DNA of 53,447 nucleotides from contig CAKVOD010000007.1 of NCBI GenBank assembly GCA_934778205.1, forward strand, positions 1-53,447, read 5' to 3'. The first letter of the stretch is position 1; each line of letters opens with the position of its first letter. The position numbers and the translations under genes were made by a program. Positions 26,296-32,603 of the stretch are shown here, piece after piece. The notes beneath the pieces were generated by a model, which saw only the letters and a program-made list of their open reading frames with translations, was not told the origin of the DNA and did no database searches. Origin of the DNA: an uncultured Clostridia bacterium (GTDB taxonomy: Bacteria; Bacillota; Clostridia; Christensenellales; UBA1242).

Positions 26296-26904
26296 ATGGA
26301 TATTACGGAACTAAAAGAATTGAATGAGTATGCTTTGCGTGACAAGGAAGATTTGATTATGGACAAAATCAAATGTCGTCGCGGGCTTCAAACCGCAGAT
26401 GAGGTGGAAGTGTCGCAAAACATTCTAGGTTGTAGCATTAAAGCGCTTGAGGATAAAGTAGGGTGTTTTGATGTCCCGTACAAAGTTGTTAGAGATAATG
26501 TTTTCAAATCATATAAATCGTGTGGTACCCAAGTCGTTGGGTTTGTTCAACTCGTAGGGAAGAACAATCTAAATGGATATTATGCAGTTGGTTTGTATGA
26601 TTTGCAAAAAGCAAAGGCAAAAGAGCTTTCACCGCTTGACGCTTGCAAGCAAGGGCTTGGCTCTTTAATTGCGGTAATGCCTATGCGCACAGCGGACGTT
26701 GCACACGACAACTTGTTTGAAAGTGCTTTCTATGATAGCACAATTAATGTATTGCACGCAAACGAAGTCAATGGATATAAAGGGCTTGAAATTGAAACAT
26801 ACCACAACACATTGGTTGGAAACTTTGAATTTGACGACGAACTTTGGGATGCTGTTAAATCCGCACAAAAAACAAAAGATATGGACGACGAATTTACAAA
26901 ATAA
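26296..26904 (+). CDS. Conserved-looking protein of unknown function
   Basis: 202 aa, soluble, no signal peptide or membrane segment. Composition is balanced, with an acidic C-terminal end. A helical N-terminus (ITELKELNEYALRDKEDL) leads into an alpha/beta region (GFVQLVGKNNLNGYYAVGLYDL; IAVMPMRTADVAH). I do not recognise a family. The promoter is near consensus and AAAGGAG lies 8 nt before ATG, so it is likely well expressed. It stands alone between two terminators, convergent with the XRE gene. Confidence 0.72.
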   Translation: MDITELKELNEYALRDKEDLIMDKIKCRRGLQTADEVEVSQNILGCSIKALEDKVGCFDVPYKVVRDNVFKSYKSCGTQVVGFVQLVGKNNLNGYYAVGLYDLQKAKAKELSPLDACKQGLGSLIAVMPMRTADVAHDNLFESAFYDSTINVLHANEVNGYKGLEIETYHNTLVGNFEFDDELWDAVKSAQKTKDMDDEFTK

Positions 26905-26927
26905 AAAAGTGGGCTACCCACTTTTTT
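26903..26927. terminator. Bidirectional terminator between convergent genes
   Basis: 11-bp stem AAAAAAGTGGG / CCCACTTTTTT with a 3-nt loop. It overlaps the stop codon of the 202-aa gene and abuts the end of the XRE gene, with T runs on both strands. Confidence 0.88.
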
Positions 26928-27171
26928 ATTTTGTATCATTTAATTTTTTATCTTTTTTCTCCTCTGGTATACTTAGCATATCATTTGCATCTAAGTCAAG
27001 AATAATGCATAAGTTTGCAAACGTGTCAAGTGAGGGCATAATTTTCCCCGATACATATTGCGCAATGGTTGGTTGCGTAACATTTAGTTCTTTAGCAAGT
27101 TCAGTTTGACTTTTTCCACTAAGTTTAATTGCTTCTATCAATTTCTTTCTTATAATTTCTACTGTTATCAT
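26926..27171 (-). CDS. XRE-family (Cro/CI-type HTH) transcriptional regulator
   Basis: 81 aa. Almost the whole protein is an HTH_3 domain: SGKSQTELAKELNVTQPTIAQYVSGKIMPS (20-49 region) with the recognition helix TQPTIAQYVSG, then DTFANLCIILDLDANDML. A short charged tail follows. It is divergent from the 95-aa gene, with a 95-bp intergenic region that holds two copies of a 17-bp motif and a palindrome (see those entries). Autoregulation and control of the neighbour are likely. GAGG lies 8 nt before ATG. Confidence 0.9.
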   Translation of the reverse strand: MITVEIIRKKLIEAIKLSGKSQTELAKELNVTQPTIAQYVSGKIMPSLDTFANLCIILDLDANDMLSIPEEKKDKKLNDTK

Positions 27172-27191
27172 TATTTTGCCTCACATAATTT

Positions 27192-27237
27192 TATAAGAAT
27201 TGCCTATAAAATGCTTGACATATAAGTAATACCTATG
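27192..27237. promoter_or_regulatory. Two direct operator-like repeats between XRE gene and its divergent neighbour
   Basis: TATAAGAATTGCCTATA (27192-27208) and TATAAGTAATACCTATG (27221-27237) share 13 of 17 positions and begin 29 bp apart. Each is a partial dyad (TATA-G ... C-TATA). The second fills the spacer between the -35 and -10 boxes of the 95-aa gene. The first is just upstream of the -35 box and near the XRE start. This is what an XRE dimer-binding pair would look like. Confidence 0.65.
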
Positions 27238-27255
27238 ATACACTATCAAGTGTAT
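27215..27255 (+). promoter_or_regulatory. Promoter with overlapping palindrome
   Basis: TTGACA (27215-27220), 18 nt, TACACT (27239-27244). The -10 box is the left half of the inverted repeat ATACACT-ATCA-AGTGTAT (27238-27255), which would cover the transcription start. It is a candidate operator for a repressor. Confidence 0.65.
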
Positions 27256-27266
27256 GAGAGGATATT

Positions 27267-27554
27267 ATGGTTGATATTGAAAAAATGATTTATGATTCAT
27301 TTTATTATATTAAGGTGACTGAAGAATTAAAAAGTTGCGAGCGGGAATTTGGTAAAGCGGTGGACAACTTGTATCAAACATTTAGTAAAGAGCAAGAAAA
27401 AATGTTTGATGATGTTATAGAATTAAAATTAGACGAAGAAGAAATGCTTGAGATGAAACTTATTAGATTTGTCTTAGATATAATACGCGCAATTTTTGGT
27501 GCGCCAGCGCAAAATGTAAGCAGTGAGATAAAAGGGGAAAGAGATTCAATATAG
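27267..27554 (+). CDS. Small acidic helical protein of unknown function
   Basis: 95 aa, mostly helix-forming, rich in Glu/Lys, with a hydrophobic stretch near 65-78 (LIRFVLDIIRAIFGAPA). No known motif. It resembles in size and helix layout the short DUF6809-type proteins of gut Firmicutes, but that is only an impression. GAGAGGATATT precedes ATG. Divergent to the XRE gene and behind a promoter saturated with operator-like sites, so probably its regulatory target. Confidence 0.6.
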   Translation: MVDIEKMIYDSFYYIKVTEELKSCEREFGKAVDNLYQTFSKEQEKMFDDVIELKLDEEEMLEMKLIRFVLDIIRAIFGAPAQNVSSEIKGERDSI

Positions 27555-27603
27555 AATTATTTTTGCGAGTAATCAAAAATTGCAATTTGTTGTCGAAAAT
27601 AGT

Positions 27604-27631
27604 TTGAAAATGTGTTTTTTTTTGGTATAAT
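27604..27631 (+). promoter_or_regulatory. Promoter of the four-helix membrane protein gene
   Basis: TTGAAA (27604-27609), 16 nt, TATAAT (27626-27631), 20 nt before the start codon. Confidence 0.65.
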
Positions 27632-27651
27632 CATTGCAAGGAGATTTTGTT

Positions 27652-28347
27652 ATGAAAAAGTATAACTCTTTTAGTAATGTTTTTTTTGTCCGCGACAAAA
27701 AAGAGTGGGCAAAATGCTATGAAAGAACAGATTTTTGGGTTACAATTTTGGCAGGCGTATGCTTATTGCTTTCGTTTGTACTTGCTAGATATGTCGACAG
27801 CAATGGAGTTGGAACAACGTATTCACAAATGTGGAAAATGACGAGTGGCAACTGGGCGCTCGTTATGTGCGGAATATTGACAGGGGTTTGTGGCATTTAT
27901 ATCATAACAATGAACTTAGTGTTCAAAAATAGTGCAATGCTGTCAGGTATTAATATTGGGCTTGGTATTTTCATTGCCATAATGTTTGTTATGGAATATA
28001 TGGTTCTCAAAAAAGTTGGTTTCAAAAGTGGCGAAACTATTGTTGTTATGTCAAACAAAGCAGGAATTGGTTTTTATCTTGGCATTATAGGTGCACTTTT
28101 ATTTGCGGGACTTGAGTTCTATAAACTTGGTGCTCAAGGCTATTATACCGCTGAGGAGCACGAAAAAGAAAAGGCGGGCAGTGGCGTTCAAATTGTTGAC
28201 GGCGTCGTAGTTGTTGACGGCGAAGCAATTGATGCAAGCGCGGTAAACGAAAATGAAAGCGTTGTGAAACAAACGACTGAAACTGAGCCACAAGCGGAAG
28301 ATGCTGAGCAAGCAACCGAAGAAAAACAGGACAAATTAAATCAATAA
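27652..28347 (+). CDS. Four-helix membrane protein of unknown function
   Basis: 231 aa. Four hydrophobic helices: about 24-42 (FWVTILAGVCLLLSFVLA), 65-86, 94-116 and 135-155. Then an acidic, Gln/Glu-rich cytoplasmic-looking tail with a VVDGVVVVDGEAID repeat. No catalytic motif seen. ATG 27652 has AAGGAG 7 nt upstream; an upstream in-frame ATG (27634) precedes the ribosome binding site and is rejected. Single gene between its own promoter and terminator. Confidence 0.72.
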   Translation: MKKYNSFSNVFFVRDKKEWAKCYERTDFWVTILAGVCLLLSFVLARYVDSNGVGTTYSQMWKMTSGNWALVMCGILTGVCGIYIITMNLVFKNSAMLSGINIGLGIFIAIMFVMEYMVLKKVGFKSGETIVVMSNKAGIGFYLGIIGALLFAGLEFYKLGAQGYYTAEEHEKEKAGSGVQIVDGVVVVDGEAIDASAVNENESVVKQTTETEPQAEDAEQATEEKQDKLNQ

Positions 28348-28423
28348 AAAATTGTTTAATTAGTCAAAAAATAGCAAAAAACACAAAATTCGACGACAAA
28401 ATCGCAGTTTTGTTTATTTAAGG

Positions 28424-28447
28424 AGAGCATTTTTTGCTCTTTTTTTT
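28424..28447 (+). terminator. Rho-independent terminator
   Basis: AGAGCA-TTTTT-TGCTCT hairpin followed by seven T, 77 nt after the membrane-protein gene. Confidence 0.8.
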
Positions 28448-28448
28448 A

Positions 28449-28476
28449 TTGTATGTGCCAAATAATATGTTATAAT
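28449..28476 (+). promoter_or_regulatory. Promoter of the GHMP kinase gene
   Basis: TTGTAT (28449-28454), 16 nt, TATAAT (28471-28476), immediately after the preceding terminator. Confidence 0.6.
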
Positions 28477-28522
28477 GTTTTGGTATCGTTGACTTGACGA
28501 TACAAAGTTTTGGGAGAAGTAT

Positions 28523-29554
28523 ATGCAAATTAGAAGTAGAGCGCCTTTGCGCATTGGACTTGCTGGCGGTGGAACAGATTTGCCAAGTTATAGTGATATT
28601 TATGGCGGTGCGGTTTTCAACGCAACTCTTGGTATGTATGCTTATTGTAGCATAATTCCAACAACAAATGGACGAATCAAAATCGATGCATATGATAACA
28701 ATAATTCCATTGATGTGGAATGCGTTTCAAAATTTGACATAACGGACGACAATTTAATTTTACATAAAGGGATATATAATCGAATTGTCAAAGATTTTAA
28801 TAATGGGCAACCGCTTTCGTTTGAAATGAGTACAAGTAATGATGCCCCGATTGGGTCAGGGCTTGGTACGTCATCAACAATGGTGGTCGCAATACTTGAA
28901 GCATATGATAGGTGGCTCGGGCTTGGGCTAGATGATTATACAAAGGCATACCTCGCGTATGATATTGAGCGCAACGACCTCAAGTTGACAGGTGGAAAAC
29001 AAGACCAGTACTCGGCGGTGTTTGGAGGTTTCAACTTAATGGAATTTAAAACCGACAAAACAACGGTTGTCAATCCGTTGCGCGTGAGTAAGGATATAAT
29101 CAACGAACTTGAGTGTTCTCTTTTGCTATATTATAGTGGGAAAAGCAGAAGTTCGGCGAAAATTATCAACGAACAAATAAAAAACACTAAATCAAACAAT
29201 GAAAAGACAATGGACGCTATGCACAATTTGAAAAAATACGCATATGAGATGAAAGATAGCGTTATTACTGGCGATATAAGCGGTTTTGCAGAACTTTTGC
29301 GCGAAGGATGGGAGAACAAGAAGCGCACTTCATCGATTATTTCAAATGTGGAACTAGAACAAACAATAAATTATGCAATGGAAAATGGCGCAGAAGCGGT
29401 CAAAGTTTCAGGCGCAGGTGGAGGTGGATTTTTGATGCTTTACTGCAATCCGATGAATCGCCAAAAACTTATTGATGCAATGCAAACTTTGAACGGGAAA
29501 ATATATCCTGTCAAGTTTTCAAAAATCGGGGCTGAGAGTTGGATTGTCAAATAA
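28523..29554 (+). CDS. GHMP-family kinase, D-glycero-D-manno-heptose 7-phosphate kinase-like (HddA)
   Basis: 343 aa. GHMP signatures: substrate motif RAPLRIGLAGGGTDLPSY at residues 6-23, ATP-binding PIGSGLGTSSTM (about 110-121), and the C-terminal KVSGAGGGGFLML. The GGGTDLPSYSD start is typical of HddA-type sugar 1-kinases that feed GDP-D-alpha-D-heptose synthesis for surface glycans. The usual partners (gmhA isomerase, gmhB phosphatase, hddC nucleotidyltransferase) are absent from this window, so the substrate is uncertain; fucose or other sugar kinases of this family are possible. GGGAG lies 7 nt before ATG. Confidence 0.82.
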   Translation: MQIRSRAPLRIGLAGGGTDLPSYSDIYGGAVFNATLGMYAYCSIIPTTNGRIKIDAYDNNNSIDVECVSKFDITDDNLILHKGIYNRIVKDFNNGQPLSFEMSTSNDAPIGSGLGTSSTMVVAILEAYDRWLGLGLDDYTKAYLAYDIERNDLKLTGGKQDQYSAVFGGFNLMEFKTDKTTVVNPLRVSKDIINELECSLLLYYSGKSRSSAKIINEQIKNTKSNNEKTMDAMHNLKKYAYEMKDSVITGDISGFAELLREGWENKKRTSSIISNVELEQTINYAMENGAEAVKVSGAGGGGFLMLYCNPMNRQKLIDAMQTLNGKIYPVKFSKIGAESWIVK

Positions 29555-29572
29555 AAAAAATATTTATCTATC

Positions 29573-29639
29573 AAAAAAATGCAAAATTTTAATGCACACA
29601 ATAATAATTAGTTGTGCGATTGATTTTTTGCATTTTTTT
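29573..29639 (+). terminator. Nested hairpin terminator after the GHMP kinase gene
   Basis: Outer arms AAAAAAATGCAAAA / TTTTTTGCATTTTTTT enclose an inner GCACAC / GTTGTGC stem. Confidence 0.7.
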
Positions 29640-29719
29640 ATATTTATTGGTTTGGGTTTTAAATTTTGAGTTTTAATTTACACTTGTATATGTTACTTAT
29701 AGAGTGAGGTACGACGATC

Positions 29720-29830
29720 TTTTGTCATTTAGACCGAAATAGGCTTGTAAAAGGCTTTGTCGCGGAAAAATTTCTCAATAGGATATGTGTTTTGTTATAG
29801 GGTACTCACTTCATTGACCGCGATAATAAA
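29720..29830. repeat. Decayed copy 3 of the palindromic element
   Basis: TTGTCATTTAGACCGAAATAGGC, then a GGCTTTG block, a degenerate GGAGAAAT-like block (GCGGAAAAATTTCTC), then GGGTACTCA and TTGACCGCG follow the same order as in the left halves of copies 1 and 2. The right arm is lost. This element occupies most of the ~300 bp between the GHMP kinase gene and the DUF378 gene; the rest is the terminator and AT-rich sequence. Confidence 0.7.
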
Positions 29831-29859
29831 GCATATCATAATTCTATTAAAATGACGTC

Positions 29860-30327
29860 TTAAATTTTAGGCTGGTCAATCGGTTGGTCGGGTTTTGTCA
29901 GTTTTGGATGGCTTGCCTTTAGTGGTTTGGCTGGTGGGATATCATAAATTTTTTCTTGTTCGGTCGTTCGTTCCGAAACAAGCACACTTGCTTCACTTTG
30001 TTGCGTTTCGTCAGTGACGTTTAAGTCGGGTTGTTGCGTTCCCGTTTGCGAAGTGGTGGCATCATTTGTTTGCGCGGTTTCAAAGACAGCGTTTCGCGTT
30101 CGTTTCTGCTTTGGTTTTTTCACGAAATAAACGACATTGCCCTTTTTAAACAACGTAACAAATAGCGACCAAAACCCCGCAAGCCCGATTATAGTATAGA
30201 CGAATCTACTAAAAAACACTGATTGAGAACCAAATATGCCCGCTATGAGGTCAAATTGGAAAACGCCGATTGCAAACCAATTGAGTGAACCAAAAATTAC
30301 AATCAATAATACAATAAAATTAAACAT
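29860..30327 (-). CDS. DUF378-type membrane protein with long polar tail
   Basis: 155 aa. Two transmembrane helices at about 3-22 and 40-62 with the DUF378 pattern (VIFGSLNWFAIGVFQFDLIAG, FSRFVYTIIGLAGFW). DUF378 proteins are usually ~70-90 aa; here a Thr/Gln/Glu-rich tail of about 85 residues is added. Function unknown. AAGGTG lies 6 nt before ATG. Confidence 0.78.
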   Translation of the reverse strand: MFNFIVLLIVIFGSLNWFAIGVFQFDLIAGIFGSQSVFFSRFVYTIIGLAGFWSLFVTLFKKGNVVYFVKKPKQKRTRNAVFETAQTNDATTSQTGTQQPDLNVTDETQQSEASVLVSERTTEQEKIYDIPPAKPLKASHPKLTKPDQPIDQPKI

Positions 30328-30501
30328 AGTTTCACCTTATTGTTATTATTTCCATTTTTTAGAAAAATAAACTATAATTTGACGTTTTTTGCTCTAAATA
30401 ATTGTTTTAAATACAATTATTATGATTGTATGTGTTTGAAAAATGATTTGATTAGACTTAGAACAAAAAATGATTGTGCCAATTTGGCACAATCCTATAT
30501 C

Positions 30502-30687
30502 CTAAAATTCTCTTTTAGGGCTATTGTTGTTATTGTTTTGTTTTCTTTTGCGACGGCATTCTACGCATCTCTTAGGTTTATTTTCCAACCCTTTTTCTTT
30601 ATAGAACGCTTGTTCATTTGCGGTAAAAACAAATTCTTTACCACAGTCTACACAAACTATAGTTTCGTCTTGAAATTCGCCTTCCAT
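30502..30687 (-). CDS. Small zinc-ribbon protein
   Basis: 61 aa. Two CxxC knuckles (IVCVDCGKEF and RCVECRRKRK) separated by about 24 residues, the pattern of the small probable zinc-binding proteins common in Firmicutes. The C-terminus is basic with an Asn run. ATG 30687 has AAGGAGGG 7 nt upstream; a longer reading from 30723 lacks a site. Likely a nucleic-acid or protein adaptor, but no role is established. Confidence 0.78.
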   Translation of the reverse strand: MEGEFQDETIVCVDCGKEFVFTANEQAFYKEKGLENKPKRCVECRRKRKQNNNNNSPKREF

Positions 30688-30840
30688 GAGAAACCCTCCT
30701 TGAAGTATTTGAAAATATGACATTGCACTCCAAAGGGGCTATGACTAATTTTCTTTGCATATTATATACTTTTTTATGAAATAAGTCAAATGTTTTTGAA
30801 ATGCTATTTTGTTTTTATTTTATAAAAAAACCGATAATTT

Positions 30841-32043
30841 TTAAATATTTTTGTCGTTTTCATTTAAAAATAAATTAGGTTGTATATTAATGATAGACAT
30901 TGCAAGCGAATTTTCAGCAGAGTTGTGACATTCAGTTTGCAAAAGTATTTTTTTGCGTGCAGTGAGGTCGGCGGGCTTTGGCTGACCTGTTCCGCCCAAA
31001 CACCCGCCCGCGCAAGTCATAACTTCGATGAAGGCATATTCCTTGACGTCATTGTGTTTTATGAAATCTTCCATATTTTTGAGTCCGTCAATTTTTGCGA
31101 CTTTAATTTTATGGTTGCCGATTTTTAGGTTTGCAACAAAGGCATAATCATTTAGTTGCTTCAACTCAAAAAAGTTTTTTGGCGGGCACTCGCCGTGAGT
31201 CAAATAGTATGCGCATTCGCATACTGATTTCACTACGCCACCTGAATGTCCAAACTGAATTGCATTTCCATTAATTTTGTCGCAATCAAGCGGTTGAATT
31301 TCATTGTATGGAAGACCGCTCATTTTGATTAAGTTTGCAAGTTCGTTGGTAGTAATAACCATATCAGTCAAATAAATTGGCGCGTTAATATTTTGCAAAA
31401 CGGGTTTACACGGCGTGCATTTTGAGTCACAAACGTGATTTTCTTTTATTTTTTGCAATAAATTTACAGCATTTGAAGATATTTTTTTTGGGAAAGTGGT
31501 GTATTCTGTTTTCGTATCATAATTTTTCAAAACAAATTTTGTATCTTTAATTTCAATTTTCTTTGCAACACAAGGTGTCAATGCAATGTGAAAAATTTGT
31601 CGCGGGGAAACTTTGAGTTCTTTAGAAAAAATTGCTTTTATGTAAGTTCCCATATTTGCGATAGGAGTGAAAGTCGTGCTGATATTGTTTTTCAAACTAG
31701 GGTAAAAGTTTTGAATAAACTTTACAAAAGCAGGGCAACAACTGTTGAGGAGTGGTAAATGGTCATCTTTATCCAATCTATATAACAGTTCGCGAGCCTC
31801 GCAAATAGTTGTCAAATCTGCACCAAATGTTGTGTCAAAAACATAGTCAACACCGATTGACTTCAAAAAGCCCACGATTTTTCCTTGTGCGTTGCCACTC
31901 TCGCCAAATACTTCGCCCAGTGCCACACGTGGCGCAGGGGCAGTTGAAACAATGACGACCGTATTTGGGTCTAAAATTTTGCTAACTAGCGTATTTAATT
32001 GTTGAACGGGACAACCGCCAACGCATTGCATTTTATTTTCCAT
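30841..32043 (-). CDS. [FeFe]-hydrogenase-like H-cluster protein
   Basis: 400 aa; essentially only the H-domain. Motif L1 reads NSCCPAF (Cys102, Cys103) for canonical TSCCPGW; L2 reads TPCVAKKIE (Cys158, Lys161) for MPCxxKxxE; L3 reads EVMTCAGGCLGGTGQP (Cys344, Cys348). All four cluster cysteines plus the proton-relay cysteine are kept, so H-cluster binding is plausible. The N-terminal 2x[4Fe-4S] ferredoxin region is missing, with only CVGGC there; an extra CDSKCTPC (205-212) lies mid-protein. It may be a sensory or divergent hydrogenase rather than a standard HydA. No maturases HydEFG are nearby. The -10 box lies 6 nt before ATG 32043, so the mRNA may be leaderless. Confidence 0.85.
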   Translation of the reverse strand: MENKMQCVGGCPVQQLNTLVSKILDPNTVVIVSTAPAPRVALGEVFGESGNAQGKIVGFLKSIGVDYVFDTTFGADLTTICEARELLYRLDKDDHLPLLNSCCPAFVKFIQNFYPSLKNNISTTFTPIANMGTYIKAIFSKELKVSPRQIFHIALTPCVAKKIEIKDTKFVLKNYDTKTEYTTFPKKISSNAVNLLQKIKENHVCDSKCTPCKPVLQNINAPIYLTDMVITTNELANLIKMSGLPYNEIQPLDCDKINGNAIQFGHSGGVVKSVCECAYYLTHGECPPKNFFELKQLNDYAFVANLKIGNHKIKVAKIDGLKNMEDFIKHNDVKEYAFIEVMTCAGGCLGGTGQPKPADLTARKKILLQTECHNSAENSLAMSIINIQPNLFLNENDKNI

Positions 32044-32049
32044 ACTAAA

Positions 32050-32058
32050 ATTATAGCA
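32050..32058 (-). promoter_or_regulatory. Extended -10 of the hydrogenase-like gene, 6 nt from ATG
   Basis: On the minus strand TGC-TATAAT (32058-32050) is followed by TTTAGT and then ATG (32043). Transcription starting 7 nt after the -10 box would begin at the A of ATG. No Shine-Dalgarno site is present. Confidence 0.6.
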
Positions 32059-32096
32059 CAAATATGCGCGTTTCAAAAACAAATTTGCCAAAATTG

Positions 32097-32125
32097 TTGA
32101 TTTTTAGAAACAAATATAGTATACT
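32097..32125 (+). promoter_or_regulatory. tRNA-Ser promoter
   Basis: TTGATT (32097-32102), 17 nt, TATACT (32120-32125), 9 nt before the mature tRNA 5' end. Confidence 0.75.
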
Positions 32126-32134
32126 TATATCTAT

Positions 32135-32225
32135 GGAGATGTATCGAAGTGGTTATAACGGGGCGCACTCGAAATGCGTTAGTCGAGAAATCGGCACGTG
32201 AGTTCGAATCTCACCATCTCCGCCA
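32135..32225 (+). tRNA. tRNA-Ser(CGA)
   Basis: 91 nt class II tRNA with encoded CCA. Acceptor GGAGATG pairs with CATCTCC, discriminator G. Anticodon stem GCGCA/TGCGT with loop CTCGAAA gives anticodon CGA, reading UCG. A long variable arm (AGTCGAGAAATCGGC) and T-loop GTTCGAATC are clear. Confidence 0.96.
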
Positions 32226-32234
32226 TCGAGAAAA

Positions 32235-32290
32235 GCCACAATATGCAGTAAATTATACTTTGAACATTACTACGTATTGTGGTTTTTTTT
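32235..32290 (+). terminator. Terminator after tRNA-Ser
   Basis: CCACAATA (32236-32243) pairs with TATTGTGG (32275-32282), followed by eight T. The rest of the sequence up to 32458 is AT-rich with no gene seen. Confidence 0.7.
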
Positions 32291-32458
32291 ATTTAGGCAC
32301 ATTTTAGGCACAAAGTTTAGTGTTGGAGTCATATGTTTTGTGCAATCACGCTTTTGTTTTTTTTCAATTGATATATTTTTAATAATGTTTTTATAGAGGT
32401 TATGGTATCACAAAGTTAAAGAAAAAACAATTATTTGCAATTTTTTAGTGTAAAGGGG

Positions 32459-32487
32459 TTGCAATTTTTGTTTTTTTTTGGTATAAT
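32459..32487 (+). promoter_or_regulatory. tRNA-Lys/lysyl-tRNA synthetase promoter
   Basis: TTGCAA (32459-32464), 17-nt T-rich spacer, TATAAT (32482-32487), 21 nt before the tRNA. Confidence 0.8.
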
Positions 32488-32508
32488 TTGCGTATTGTTA
32501 ATAAAGAT

Positions 32509-32584
32509 GACTCATTAGCTCAGTAGGTAGAGCACTTGACTTTTAATCAAGTTGTCCCGAGTTCGAGCCTCGGATGGGTCACCA
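32509..32584 (+). tRNA. tRNA-Lys(TTT)
   Basis: 76 nt with encoded CCA. Acceptor GACTCAT/ATGGGTC, D-arm AGCTCAGTAGGTAGAGC, anticodon loop CTTTTAA (anticodon TTT), T-arm GTTCGAGCC. Only 19 nt separate it from the start of the class I lysyl-tRNA synthetase gene, with no terminator, so the two are probably on one transcript. Confidence 0.97.
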
Positions 32585-32603
32585 TTTTTTTTAGGAGGAT
32601 GTT

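Noticed and set aside
32044..32091. Longer start for the hydrogenase-like protein
   Set aside because: It would run through the TATAAT promoter box and has no ribosome binding site.
32465..32481. Poly-T run before tRNA-Lys as a phase-variable tract
   Set aside because: It is interrupted and forms the 17-nt promoter spacer; no coding frame depends on it.
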